Counted from the stretch's first letter, positions 7,535 to 16,279 are shown. The stretch: 64,000 nt of DNA from CAVVDT01 sp963747005 (GCA_963747005.1 CAVVDT010000015.1:248001-312000), one strand, 5' to 3'. Numbers and translations are program-made. Notes: a model not told the origin generated them from the sequence alone.

Positions 7535-8053
7535 GTGAAACATATTCTCGTGGCGGTGGACGGATCCGATCACGCTCGGCGGGCCGTCGATCTGGCCGCT
7601 GACATCGCGCAGAAATACGATGCCGGACTGGTTCTGGTGCATGTCCTCGACGACAGGCCTTTATCGGCTGATGCGCGCCATCTGGCCGACGTGGAGTTCG
7701 CCGAACTGCTGCCCGAGGTGTCTCCCGAAATGCCCGATGCGCGCAGCGGCGGAAGACTAGGTGAATTTCTCGAGGCGCACGATGCCCGCGTCGCGTCCAT
7801 CAAGAAGCTGCTGGGCGAGCGCATCCTCGCCGATGCCAGCCAGCGGGCGCACGAGCACGGCGCCAAAAGCGTAAAGACGATACTGGGTCGTGGCGATCCG
7901 GCCACCGCCATCCTCGAAGCCGGCAGCGACTGCGAGGCCAATCTGGTGGTCATCGGCAGCCGTGGCAGGAGCGACCTCACCTCGCTGGTGCTGGGCAGCG
8001 TCTCCCACAAGGTCAACAACCTGTCGCCCGTGAACGTCATCACGGTGCGCTAG
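7535..8053 (+). CDS. Universal stress protein (UspA family, ATP-binding type)
   Basis: 172 residues from GTG 7535, chosen because GAAGGAGG lies 6 bases upstream; an in-frame TTG at 7529 is too close to that site. One UspA domain runs from KHILVAVDGSDHA to VNVITVR. The ATP-binding signature G-2x-G-9x-GS is present near the C-terminus (GSRGRSDLTSLVLGS). Such proteins help cells survive energy or oxygen limitation. A FNR/FixK-type site lies in the promoter, and the HHH gene follows after 21 bases, probably in the same transcript. Confidence 0.9.
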   Translation: MKHILVAVDGSDHARRAVDLAADIAQKYDAGLVLVHVLDDRPLSADARHLADVEFAELLPEVSPEMPDARSGGRLGEFLEAHDARVASIKKLLGERILADASQRAHEHGAKSVKTILGRGDPATAILEAGSDCEANLVVIGSRGRSDLTSLVLGSVSHKVNNLSPVNVITVR

Positions 8054-8074
8054 AGCCGATCGAATGTCGGGATC

Positions 8075-8995
8075 ATGGATGCCATGGCCGCAGGTGAAGC
8101 CGGGGGCAGTGGACAAGTAGCCGGGCCTGAGCGGAATCGCTGGATCGCCGCGCGGCTGCGCGAGGCTTCGGCGCTGCTGGCCCAGCAGGGCGCCAATCCG
8201 TTTCGCGCCGGTGCCTATACCCGCGCCGCCGAGACACTGGAAACGCTCCACCGCGACGTTGCCGCGATCCTCGAGGGGGAGGGACTGGACGGACTGGTCG
8301 CGCTACCGCATGTGGGCCGCTCGATAGCGGCTTCCATTGCCGAGATGGTCGAGGCCGGGCGCTGGGTCCAACTTGAGCGGCTGCGCGGCACCCTCGACCC
8401 CGCCAAGCTGTTCCGGACGGTTGTCGGCATCGGGCCGAAGCTGGCGCTCGACATCCACAATCATCTGCACGTCGACAGCCTCGAGGCGCTGGAAGCGGCC
8501 GCCTATGACGGGCGCCTGGAATCAGTGCCGGGTATCGGTGCGCGGCGGCTGGCGATCATCCGCCACGCGCTGGCCGCCATGTTGCAGCGCCGCCGCCCGC
8601 AGCTTTCGCCGGGCGGGGACACGGCGGCGCAACCGGGCGCCGCCCTGCTCTTGGATGTCGATCGCGAATACCGGCAAAAGGCCGAGGCCGGCACCCTGCC
8701 CCTGATCCAGCCGCGGCGCTTTGCCAGCGACGGCAAGCCATGGCTGCCCATTCTGCATGCCCAGCGCGGCGACTGGCACTTCACTGCCCTTTATTCCAAC
8801 ACCCCGCGTGCCCACGAACTGGGCCGTACCCGCGACTGGGTGGTGATCTATTTCCACAGCGACAGCGAGCCCGAAGGCCAGGCGACAGTGGTCACCGAGC
8901 ATTTCGGCCCGCTTTCGGGCTTGCGGGTGGTGCGCGGCCGCGAGCGTGAGTCCGGTGAGGTCCACGCCGCGGCCACGACCGACGACAGGCGCTAA
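8075..8995 (+). CDS. Helix-hairpin-helix protein resembling the N-terminal part of PolX
   Basis: 306 residues. Residues about 20-175 resemble the 8-kDa and HHH region of family X DNA polymerases (NPFRAGAYTRAAETLETL, then LPHVGRSIAASIAEMVEAG, then VVGIGPKLALDIH and VPGIGARRLAIIRHAL). These are DNA-binding hairpins. The polymerase palm domain is absent; instead there is a C-terminal domain of about 120 residues (WHFTALYSNTPRAHELGRTRDWVVIYF) that I do not recognise. It may act in DNA repair or as an RNA/DNA-binding partner. It probably forms an operon with the universal stress gene. Its stop overlaps the converging GST stop. Confidence 0.75.
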   Translation: MDAMAAGEAGGSGQVAGPERNRWIAARLREASALLAQQGANPFRAGAYTRAAETLETLHRDVAAILEGEGLDGLVALPHVGRSIAASIAEMVEAGRWVQLERLRGTLDPAKLFRTVVGIGPKLALDIHNHLHVDSLEALEAAAYDGRLESVPGIGARRLAIIRHALAAMLQRRRPQLSPGGDTAAQPGAALLLDVDREYRQKAEAGTLPLIQPRRFASDGKPWLPILHAQRGDWHFTALYSNTPRAHELGRTRDWVVIYFHSDSEPEGQATVVTEHFGPLSGLRVVRGRERESGEVHAAATTDDRR

Positions 8996-9690
8996 CCCCT
9001 CTGCAGCTTGACGTGGGCGATATAGCCGCGAACGTCGGCCGCCGGCTCGCTGTAGGCGGCGCCGAGCTTGTCTTCCAGGCGCGCCATGTAGGTCCTCGCC
9101 CACGGCTTGAGCTTGTCGTTGTCGATGACAGCGAGAAATTCCAGCGCGGCCACCAGGCGGATGTCGGCGATAGTGGGGTGGGGACCACCGACGAAACGCC
9201 GCTGGTTGAGGAAGAATCGCCGGTACGCCTCGAGCGGTTCGACCAGCGCGACGGTAGCGGCCTTGCGGGCCTTTTCCTTATCCCTGTTGCTGGCGTCGCT
9301 GGCGCCGACTTCGCCGGGATATTGCGGGAACCCCAGCGCCGGGTAGGTGGCGCGCGCCACAAGCGGATAGATGGTGCCGGTGATGTAGAACAGCGCACTG
9401 TCGACCATGGCGCGCTTTTCCGGCTTGATCGGATAGAACGTGGTCAGTTTGTGCTTGTTGGCCAGATACTGCATGATGGCGCTGCTTTCCCACAGGGCAC
9501 CGTTCGGTAATTCGTCGGATTCGAGCATCGGCGTCAGGTGCGCCGGGCACTTGGCGAGATAGTCCTCCGAACGGGTATGGCCCCAGGCATCGACCTCGGC
9601 GATGTCGAGGCCGGCGGCGCGGATGAAGACGCGGACGGCAAGATTGTTGACGCTGGGCTTGAGGATGTTGAGCTTCATGGTGGACGGCAT
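8992..9690 (-). CDS. Glutathione S-transferase family protein
   Basis: 232 residues from ATG 9690, preferred because AGGAG lies 7 bases upstream; an ATG at 9714 would overlap the VOC stop but has a poorer site. The N-terminal thioredoxin-like domain (KLNILKPSVNNLAVRVF, LWESSAIMQYL with the usual glutathione-binding E-S pair) is followed by an all-helical C-terminal domain with the N-capping motif PTIADIRL. It is the last gene of the operon beginning at 12435. A glutathione-dependent isomerase or ether-cleaving step is plausible next to a VOC protein, but the reaction is not known. Confidence 0.85.
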   Translation of the reverse strand: MPSTMKLNILKPSVNNLAVRVFIRAAGLDIAEVDAWGHTRSEDYLAKCPAHLTPMLESDELPNGALWESSAIMQYLANKHKLTTFYPIKPEKRAMVDSALFYITGTIYPLVARATYPALGFPQYPGEVGASDASNRDKEKARKAATVALVEPLEAYRRFFLNQRRFVGGPHPTIADIRLVAALEFLAVIDNDKLKPWARTYMARLEDKLGAAYSEPAADVRGYIAHVKLQRG

Positions 9691-9710
9691 TTGCGATCTC
9701 CTGTGGCGGT

Positions 9711-10292
9711 TCAATAAGGATTCTTGGGACTGCGGTCGGCGGAAAGGCTCGGCCGGTTGCGGGCGATGAGGCGCTCGATGGCATCGGCCAGATGTACTTC
9801 GGCGATGGCATAATCGCCACGCTCGATGCGGATCTTGTGGGCCTCGAACAGCACATCCACATGGGTCGAGCCGGCCGGCGGCTCGAAGCGATAGGACGCC
9901 AGTTCGACCAACAGGCCGAGGGGGTCGTTGAAATAGATCGAATCCATGAAGCCGCGATCCTTGACGCCCGAATGCTTGATGCCGCGCTCATCGAGCCGCG
10001 CGACGGCTTGCTGGAAGGTGGCGCGCGACACGGCAAAGGCGATGTGGTGCACTGCCCCGATGTCGGTGGAGGTGCGGTTGCGATCGGGTTTGCGGTTTTC
10101 GTTGGTGAAGACGGTGATGAGGCGCCCGTCGCCGGGATCGAAATAGAGATGGCCCTCCTCGGCGCGGTCGAGGTTGGGCTGGTCGAAGACGAACGGCATG
10201 CCGAGCACGCCCTCCCAGAAATCGATGGAGGTCTGGCGGTCGGCGCCGACCAGCGTGATGTGATGGACGCCCTGGCTTTGCAGTTTCTGCAC
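9711..10292 (-). CDS. VOC family protein (extradiol-dioxygenase/glyoxalase-like)
   Basis: 193 residues from GTG 10292, with GGGAG 8 bases upstream. It has two beta-alpha-beta-beta-beta modules: GVHHITLVGADRQTSIDFWE opens the first and VHHIAFAV the second. Metal ligands expected for the family are visible: His in each module opening and the Glu of LLVELASY. Members are ring-cleaving dioxygenases, glyoxalases or thiol transferases, so the fold alone does not settle the reaction. It lies between a CoA ligase (23 bases upstream) and a GST. Confidence 0.85.
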   Translation of the reverse strand: MQKLQSQGVHHITLVGADRQTSIDFWEGVLGMPFVFDQPNLDRAEEGHLYFDPGDGRLITVFTNENRKPDRNRTSTDIGAVHHIAFAVSRATFQQAVARLDERGIKHSGVKDRGFMDSIYFNDPLGLLVELASYRFEPPAGSTHVDVLFEAHKIRIERGDYAIAEVHLADAIERLIARNRPSLSADRSPKNPY

Positions 10293-10315
10293 GGCGGTGC
10301 TCCCTTCCTACTTCG

Positions 10316-11641
10316 TCACGGCGCCGGCGCGGCCGCTACGCGTTCTATCAATTTCGACTTGTATTCGCTGCGTGGCAGGCTGCCCCATGCAACCAGTTCG
10401 ATCCGCACCGCGATGGTAAGAACGTCGCGAATGCGCGCCGCGATGCGCGCCGCCAGTTGCGGTGTTGCATCGAACCCCCTGGCAAGCTCGACGGCGACGG
10501 GCAGGGGTGGTGTCTGCTTGACGCCGGGCCCTGAAGGTCGCACAGCGATGATCCCCGACACCTCGGGGGCAAAGCCGTTGACCACCTCGCGCAGGGCGGC
10601 GGGAAAGACGTTGACGCCGCGCACGATGAGCATGTCGTCAGTGCGCCCGATGCATTGTATCCTGGGCGCCGTGCGCCCGCACCGGCACGGCCCGGTCCAC
10701 ACCCTGACATGGTCGCGGGTACGAAACCGCAACAACGGCACGCCGCGCTGCCTGAGATGGGTGAGAACCAGTTCGCCGCTGGCGCCGTCGCGCACCGAGA
10801 TGGCTTCGCCCGTTGACGGATCGATCAGTTCGGCATGCACGAAGCCGCGCCCGCCCAGATGCATGCCGCCCTGTTCCTCGCACTCGCCCCACAGGGAGAC
10901 CGAGATATCGCCGATGCCCATGGCCTCGGTCACCTTAGCGCCCCAGGCTGCTTCCAGCCGCGTCCGCATGGCCGGCTCGCCGCCACCAGGTTCGCCGGCC
11001 ACCAGAACCCGTTTGACGCTTGAGCTCTGGAGATCGATGCCGCGCTCGCTCGCCCTTTCGGCGAGATGCAGCGCATAGGATGGCGTCATCACCACCGCGT
11101 CGGGCCGCAAGTGCTCGATCGCCGCCAGCAGCCGTTCGGTATTGCCGGTGCCGAGGGGAATGTGGGTGAGGCCGAGCCGGTCGAAGGCGGCGAGCGCCGC
11201 CCCGGCCACGAACGGGCCGGCATTGTAGGTGGTCACCACGCGTTCACCCGCTGCAATGCCCGAGGCCGCATAGCTGCGCGCCGATGTGGTGACCCAGATG
11301 TCGAGGTCATCGCGGGTGAGCGGGATATAGCTCGGCAGTCCGGTGGTGCCGCTGGTGGAATAGATGCGCGCCGCCGCGCTCAAGGGAACGCACATATGCG
11401 TGCCGACCGGCTCGGTGTCCGAGCGCGTTGCCCTGATCTCGTCCTTTTCGGTGAGCGGCAGTCGGGCGATGTCGCCAAGTCCGCCGAGCGAGTGAGGCGA
11501 GGCGAAGCCGGCGCGTCCGAGTTTTTCGCGATAAAAGCGCGAGCGGGCGAAAAGCCATTCGACCTGCTCGTGGTAAGCCTGATCGTCGAGGCGCCGCTGC
11601 TCGGCCCAGTCGCGCGTCTCGATGTCAGGCTCCAGAATCAT
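10316..11641 (-). CDS. Phenylacetate-CoA ligase family (AMP-forming acyl-CoA ligase)
   Basis: 441 residues, close to PaaK length. The ATP/AMP motif YSTSGTTGLPS is at 94-104, and the family's later motifs are present (GECEEQGGMH, RTRDHV, the short cysteine cluster CRCG, GRTDDMLIVRG). It activates a carboxylic acid to its CoA thioester via an acyl-adenylate. The substrate need not be phenylacetate. The ATG overlaps the stop of the citrate-lyase-like gene by 4 bases, so the acid it activates is probably related to that protein's CoA substrate. Confidence 0.88.
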   Translation of the reverse strand: MILEPDIETRDWAEQRRLDDQAYHEQVEWLFARSRFYREKLGRAGFASPHSLGGLGDIARLPLTEKDEIRATRSDTEPVGTHMCVPLSAAARIYSTSGTTGLPSYIPLTRDDLDIWVTTSARSYAASGIAAGERVVTTYNAGPFVAGAALAAFDRLGLTHIPLGTGNTERLLAAIEHLRPDAVVMTPSYALHLAERASERGIDLQSSSVKRVLVAGEPGGGEPAMRTRLEAAWGAKVTEAMGIGDISVSLWGECEEQGGMHLGGRGFVHAELIDPSTGEAISVRDGASGELVLTHLRQRGVPLLRFRTRDHVRVWTGPCRCGRTAPRIQCIGRTDDMLIVRGVNVFPAALREVVNGFAPEVSGIIAVRPSGPGVKQTPPLPVAVELARGFDATPQLAARIAARIRDVLTIAVRIELVAWGSLPRSEYKSKLIERVAAAPAP

Positions 11642-12435
11642 GACCCCTCGCTTTCGTCACCCGGTTCGTAAGCGATGGCCGCTTCGCCGTGGGAAGCCAT
11701 GAGGAATCCAATGGGGTTTTTCTGCTCCTCGGCCAGATGGGCGAGAATGCCGCCGGTGCGCGCCATGAGCGGAATGGCCTTGATCAGCCCGGCCGGAAAG
11801 TCGAGGTCGAGCAGCACCGCGGCAATCGGCATGGAGACGTTCATCGGCAGCGGCTTGCCCCACACGCGCGACACGACCTCATCGAAACTGCGGGCAAGCG
11901 CCACATGCGCGCCCGCCACGCCGCGTGCCTCGGCCAGTTCGAGGACCCGCACCGCCCTCGGGTCGACCGGCCGGTGCAGAGGATGGCCGAAGCCCGGCAG
12001 CCGGCCGCCCTTTTCATGCATGTCGCGCGCCACGGCCTCGGCCACCGCATCGCCCGTCTCGCCTGCCGCCACCCGCGCCTGCGCGGTAACCAGCACTTGC
12101 GCGCACAATTCGGCGGTGCCCAGCACCACCGTGCCGCAGCCCAGGATGCCGGCCGCCAGCGCCCCTTGCAGGCTGTCGGGTGCGGCATCGTAGGTCATGC
12201 GCGCCGCCTGCACCGTCGGGGTGAGGCCATGTTCGGCGATAGCTACCAGCAAGAGGTCGAGGAAGAAGCGTTGCTCCGGCGTCGCCTCGCGTCCGGTTGC
12301 CGAGAGGAAGAAGAACTCGGTGAAGGTGAGCCTGCCCATGAGGTCGGCGGCGAGGTCGCGGCCGCGCACGGTGATGGAGGCGGCATCGGCGGTGGCAATG
12401 GCGGTAACGGCAGCGCCCGGCTTTCCGATGAGCAT
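11638..12435 (-). CDS. Citryl-CoA lyase / citrate-synthase-like protein
   Basis: 265 residues, much shorter than citrate synthase (about 430) and matching the short citryl-CoA lyase type. Conserved active-site segments are EHG (68-70), GFGHPLH (148-154) and the later R-T-G-G-I-L-A-H. The fold catalyses Claisen or retro-Claisen chemistry on CoA thioesters. It is the first gene of a four-gene operon with an AMP-forming CoA ligase, a VOC protein and a GST. Together they suggest ligation of an acid to CoA followed by carbon-carbon cleavage. The natural substrate is unknown. Confidence 0.82.
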   Translation of the reverse strand: MLIGKPGAAVTAIATADAASITVRGRDLAADLMGRLTFTEFFFLSATGREATPEQRFFLDLLLVAIAEHGLTPTVQAARMTYDAAPDSLQGALAAGILGCGTVVLGTAELCAQVLVTAQARVAAGETGDAVAEAVARDMHEKGGRLPGFGHPLHRPVDPRAVRVLELAEARGVAGAHVALARSFDEVVSRVWGKPLPMNVSMPIAAVLLDLDFPAGLIKAIPLMARTGGILAHLAEEQKNPIGFLMASHGEAAIAYEPGDESEGS

Positions 12436-12488
12436 GTTCGCGGCTCCTCAAGTGTCTGAACCAATGTCACACCGACGATGCGAAGGCC

Positions 12489-12734
12489 TCAATCCTCATC
12501 GCCCGGGGTTCGCGCCGTTCGCTCTTCGCCTGCCTCTTCGAAATCGGGTGGCTCGACGGCGGGAATGGTGTAGCGCTCGCCCAGCCAGCGCCCGAGGTCG
12601 ATGTCGGCACAGCGCGGCGAGCAGAACGGGTGGTACTTGTGCTGCGAGGGCTTCTTGCAGATGGGGCAGGGGCGGCGCGGCCGCAACCGCACCGGTTCGC
12701 TGGTCCTGGCATCTTTTGAGGGATCTTCGGCCAT
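12489..12734 (-). CDS. yacG: DNA gyrase inhibitor YacG (zinc-binding)
   Basis: 81 residues, a typical size. The zinc site is C-P-I-C near residue 23 and C-x3-C in FCSPRCADIDLGRWL, the YacG signature. The family binds GyrB and inhibits gyrase. The acidic tail is dispensable. It follows maf after 9 bases, a conserved alphaproteobacterial pair. Confidence 0.92.
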   Translation of the reverse strand: MAEDPSKDARTSEPVRLRPRRPCPICKKPSQHKYHPFCSPRCADIDLGRWLGERYTIPAVEPPDFEEAGEERTARTPGDED

Positions 12735-12743
12735 CGCTTGCGT

Positions 12744-13376
12744 CTATTCCGGCAGGTTGTTCATCCACGAATGGTAGACCGGATAGCCCGACCCGGCCAG
12801 CAGGCTCAACGTCTCGTAGAGCGGCAACCCGACCACCCCCGACCATGAGCCGTTGAGATGGCGCACGAAGGCCTCGGCGCGGCCCTGGATGGCATAGGCG
12901 CCGGCCTTGCCGCGCCATTCGTCGCACATCAGGTAGCTGTCGATGTCCTCGCGCGACAGGCGCTTGAAGCGTACCTTGGTCTCCACCACCCGGTTGCGCA
13001 TCTGGCCGCCCGGCGCCACCACGCAGACCGTGGTGATGACCTTGTGGCTGCGGCCCGACAGGAGTTCCAGCGCCAGCGCCGCCTCATCCACGCTGCCAGG
13101 CTTGTCGACGATGCGGCGTCCCACCGCCACCACCGTGTCGGCGGCGACGACGAAACGCTGCGGTCCCAGCGCCTTGACCACCGGCAGATCGACCGCGGTA
13201 CGTGCCTTGTCGAGGGCAAGCCTTTGCGACAGGGCGCGCGGCGTCTCGCGCCGCCTCGGGGCCTCGTCGAGATCGACCGGGCACAACAGGTCGGGCCTGA
13301 GACCCGCCTGTTCGATGAGCGCCAGCCGGCGCGGCGAGGCGCTTGCCAGGACCAGCTTGATGCGATCGTCGTTCAT
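12744..13376 (-). CDS. maf: Maf family nucleotide pyrophosphatase
   Basis: 210 residues. The N-terminal signature LASASPRRLALIEQAG and the later VVAADTVV and KPGSVDEA motifs are complete. Maf proteins hydrolyse non-canonical or canonical NTPs to NMP plus pyrophosphate and can affect septum formation. The gene is coupled to yacG downstream. The initiation factor gene infA that often precedes maf in alphaproteobacteria is not found in the 138 bases upstream. Confidence 0.92.
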   Translation of the reverse strand: MNDDRIKLVLASASPRRLALIEQAGLRPDLLCPVDLDEAPRRRETPRALSQRLALDKARTAVDLPVVKALGPQRFVVAADTVVAVGRRIVDKPGSVDEAALALELLSGRSHKVITTVCVVAPGGQMRNRVVETKVRFKRLSREDIDSYLMCDEWRGKAGAYAIQGRAEAFVRHLNGSWSGVVGLPLYETLSLLAGSGYPVYHSWMNNLPE

Positions 13377-13514
13377 TGCTGCCGTTCAGACCTCGCCCGC
13401 CGGGTGGATCAATGTCATTTGAGTGGCAGGCAATGCCCGCCCCAGGGCCTGTTGACTATCAGGGTTGAGGCGCCGGCGCCATAACCGAGATACGCAAACA
13501 GGCCCCGGTTCGGC

Positions 13515-13961
13515 TCAAACGCCGGGCGCCTGCAAACTGCCGAAGCGCTCCAGGATGCGGTCGGACAACTGATCGCACACCGAGCGGTAGGCATCGAGGA
13601 TCTGCTCGCGGCTGCCGGCCGCCGCCGAGGGGTCCATGGTGGGCCAGTATTCCACCTCGATGGCCATGGTGCGGGTCATTTCCATGGCCTTGTGGTGGGC
13701 CTCCGGCGACAGCGATATGACCAGATCGAAACTTGTGTCTTCCAGGTCATCGAATCCCTTGGGGCGGTGCTTGGAGGCATCGATGCCGAGTTCGTCCATC
13801 ACCACGGTGACGAAGGGATCGCGTTCGCCAGGCCTGACGCCACAGGAATCGACATAAACCTTGCTGCCGTAGAAATGCCGCATGAGCCTCTCGGCCATGG
13901 CCGAGCGGATGACATTCTGGCTGCACGCGAACAGCACAGCTCCTGGCAGGTTGCCGCTCAC
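13515..13961 (-). CDS. Low-molecular-weight phosphatase / arsenate-reductase-like protein
   Basis: 148 residues from GTG 13961. The P-loop C-x5-R is at CSQNVIRS near residue 13, with the typical N and S positions. The general-acid Asp lies in the C-terminal WPTMDPS. The family dephosphorylates phosphotyrosine or reduces arsenate. With one obvious N-terminal cysteine and no arsenic genes nearby, phosphatase is the safer reading. It follows the UPF0262 gene after 15 bases. Confidence 0.85.
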   Translation of the reverse strand: MSGNLPGAVLFACSQNVIRSAMAERLMRHFYGSKVYVDSCGVRPGERDPFVTVVMDELGIDASKHRPKGFDDLEDTSFDLVISLSPEAHHKAMEMTRTMAIEVEYWPTMDPSAAAGSREQILDAYRSVCDQLSDRILERFGSLQAPGV

Positions 13962-13976
13962 CTGGTGGGTCTTCCG

Positions 13977-14474
13977 TCAGCCACGCCAGTGCAGGACGCA
14001 AACCAGGGTGAACAGCCGCCGCGCGGTGTTGAAATCCACCTCCACCTTGCCGTTGAGACGACTCTTCAGCAGTTCGCTGCCTTCGTTGTGCAGACCCCGC
14101 CGGGCCATGTCGATGGTCTCGATCTGGTTCGGCGTCGCGTTGCGGATCGCCTGGTAGTAGCTCTCGCAGATCATGAAGTAGTCCTTGACGATGCGCCGGA
14201 ACGACGACAGCGCCAGGCCGATCATGGTGCACGGTTCGCCGTCGTGGCCGGCGATGTTGAACACCAGCCGGTTGTCGGCGATCGACAGCTTGAGCTTGTA
14301 GGGGCCAGAATCGTGATCGTTGACGTGGAACAGGTTGTCCTCGATCAGATCGAAGATGGCGACGCGGCGCTCATGGTCGACGTCGGCGGAAGAAATGCCG
14401 CGCAAGGTGTCGTCGAGATCCACTGCCTCGAGGCGGTGGCGCGACTTCTTTTCTTGCGCTTCAGGCGGGACCAT
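13977..14474 (-). CDS. UPF0262 family protein
   Basis: 165 residues, matching this alphaproteobacterial family. Conserved stretches include RRVAIFDLIEDNLF, GPYKLKLSI and IETIDMARRGLHNEG. Function is unknown. It is characteristically placed between hisD and a low-molecular-weight phosphatase, as here; the gap to hisD is 18 bases. Confidence 0.9.
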   Translation of the reverse strand: MVPPEAQEKKSRHRLEAVDLDDTLRGISSADVDHERRVAIFDLIEDNLFHVNDHDSGPYKLKLSIADNRLVFNIAGHDGEPCTMIGLALSSFRRIVKDYFMICESYYQAIRNATPNQIETIDMARRGLHNEGSELLKSRLNGKVEVDFNTARRLFTLVCVLHWRG

Positions 14475-14492
14475 GCACGCCTCCTCTTGGGG

Positions 14493-15788
14493 TCAGGGCA
14501 GATTGAGGCGCAACGCAACCGAGCGCGCATGCGCCTCCAGACCCTCGGCCCGTGCCAGCCTCACCGCCTCCGGCCCGATGGTCCTGAGCGCTGCGGCATC
14601 GCATTTCAGTATGGACGTTCGCTTCATGAAGTCGAGCACATTGAGACCGGAGGAAAACCGCGCGCTGCGTGCCGTCGGCAGCACATGGTTGGGTCCACCG
14701 ACATAGTCGCCCACCGCCTCGGGCGTGAAGGCGCCGAGGAAGATCGCCCCGGCATTGCGGATCCCCGCCGCCAGGCCTTCGGCGTCGCGGGCGGCGATCT
14801 GCAGGTGTTCAGGCGCCAGCCGGTCGACCAGTCCTGCCGCCTCGCCAAGCGTCCCCACCAGGATCACGGCGCCGTTGTCGCGCCAGCTTGCCGCGGCGAT
14901 TTCGGCCCGCGGCAGGGTCTTGAGCTGGCCCTCCAGCGCGGCGCAGACGGCATCGGCGAAACTTTCATCGTCGGTGATGAGGATCGACTGGGCCGAGGCG
15001 TCGTGCTCGGCCTGGGCCAGCAGGTCGGCAGCGATCCAGGCCGGATCGTTGTCGCCGTCGGCGAGGATCAGCACTTCCGACGGCCCGGCGATCATGTCGA
15101 TGCCGACATGGCCGAACACCTGGCGCTTGGCGGCGGCCACGTAGGCGTTGCCGGGCCCGACGATCTTGGCGACGGCGGCAATGGAGCGGGTGCCGTGGGC
15201 GAGGGCGGCCACGCCTTGCGCCCCGCCGATACGGTAGATCTCGTCGATGCCGGCGATCTCGGCAGCGGCCAGCACCTGGGGGTTGAGGTGTCCGCCCGGC
15301 GTCGGCACCACCATCGCCAGGCGCGCAACCCCGGCGACGCGCGCCGGAATGGCGTTCATCAGCACCGATGACGGATAGGCGGCAAGCCCGCCGGGCACAT
15401 AAAGCCCCACCGCCTCGATGGCAGTCCAGCGATGCCCCAGCCCGACGCCGGCTTGATCGCTCCATCGTGCATCACCGGGGCGCTGGCGCTCATGATAGGC
15501 GGTAATCCGTTCAGCCGCGAATTCGAGCGCCATGCGCACGTCCGGGTCACAACGCCCGGCCGCTTCGGCGATTTCCGCAACGTCCAGCCGCAAGCCATCG
15601 GGGGCCGCCGCAAAGCCGTCGAAGCGGGTGGTATATTCGGCAACCGCGACGTCGCCGCGCCGCTGCACATCGGCGATGATGTCGGCGACCGCCTTGTCGA
15701 CGTCTGCGGCCTGCTCGCGCTTGGCATCGAGCAGGCCGGCAAAGGCCGCCGCAAATCCGCCATCGCGCTGATCGAGCCTGTAGGTCAT
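14493..15788 (-). CDS. hisD: Histidinol dehydrogenase
   Basis: 431 residues, the normal length. It catalyses the last two steps of histidine biosynthesis (histidinol to histidine, with NAD and zinc). Recognisable blocks are PGGLAAYPSSVLMNAIPA, GGAQGVAALAHGT, GPGNAYVAAAKRQVFG and IAGPSEVLILAD. The His pair of the active site is in LAPEHLQI. No other his genes are near; alphaproteobacteria often have hisD in this UPF0262 cluster. Confidence 0.95.
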   Translation of the reverse strand: MTYRLDQRDGGFAAAFAGLLDAKREQAADVDKAVADIIADVQRRGDVAVAEYTTRFDGFAAAPDGLRLDVAEIAEAAGRCDPDVRMALEFAAERITAYHERQRPGDARWSDQAGVGLGHRWTAIEAVGLYVPGGLAAYPSSVLMNAIPARVAGVARLAMVVPTPGGHLNPQVLAAAEIAGIDEIYRIGGAQGVAALAHGTRSIAAVAKIVGPGNAYVAAAKRQVFGHVGIDMIAGPSEVLILADGDNDPAWIAADLLAQAEHDASAQSILITDDESFADAVCAALEGQLKTLPRAEIAAASWRDNGAVILVGTLGEAAGLVDRLAPEHLQIAARDAEGLAAGIRNAGAIFLGAFTPEAVGDYVGGPNHVLPTARSARFSSGLNVLDFMKRTSILKCDAAALRTIGPEAVRLARAEGLEAHARSVALRLNLP

Positions 15789-15806
15789 TCTGGCGCCTGT
15801 CCCCGG

Positions 15807-16256
15807 TCAGTTCGTTGCCTGGTTGTCAAGATCGTGGTGCGGCACGTTGGGGGTCTGCCATTCCTCGCCCAGATCGCTCATCTGCATTTCGATGCACTCG
15901 ATTTCGAGTCGGATGGTGCCGCCGCCTGAAAGCGTCAGGTCGATGCTGCCGCCGGCCGCTTCGGCATCCGGCGTGAAGGTGATGGCGAGCAGGCTGACGA
16001 CCGCCTCGGGCGCCCCCTGGCGCACCCGGCTGGAGCGCACGCCCCGCACCCGCTTGATGTTGAGGCCGGTGAGGCGGCGCTGGCCGGTCCGGCTGTCGCC
16101 GTCGCCCGTCCACGCGAAGCGGTTGGCCACCAGCGCGAAGGTGCCCTCACGCGGCAGATAGGCGATGTCGCCGATGCGGGCGATGGCGTCCTGCATGTGG
16201 GCCGATATGACCGCCAGGTCTTCGGCATCCAGAGCCGTCAGCTTGAGCAATGCCAT
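15807..16256 (-). CDS. DUF2948 family protein
   Basis: 149 residues from ATG 16256 (MALLKLTALDAEDL). Typical features are a DLAVISAHMQDAI opening, YLPREGTFALVANRFAW, and an end with EIECIEMQMSDLGEEW. Function is unknown. The family is conserved in alphaproteobacteria between murA and hisD, exactly as here. Confidence 0.88.
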   Translation of the reverse strand: MALLKLTALDAEDLAVISAHMQDAIARIGDIAYLPREGTFALVANRFAWTGDGDSRTGQRRLTGLNIKRVRGVRSSRVRQGAPEAVVSLLAITFTPDAEAAGGSIDLTLSGGGTIRLEIECIEMQMSDLGEEWQTPNVPHHDLDNQATN

Positions 16257-16279
16257 GGGTTGTGCCGCCCCGGTTCCTG

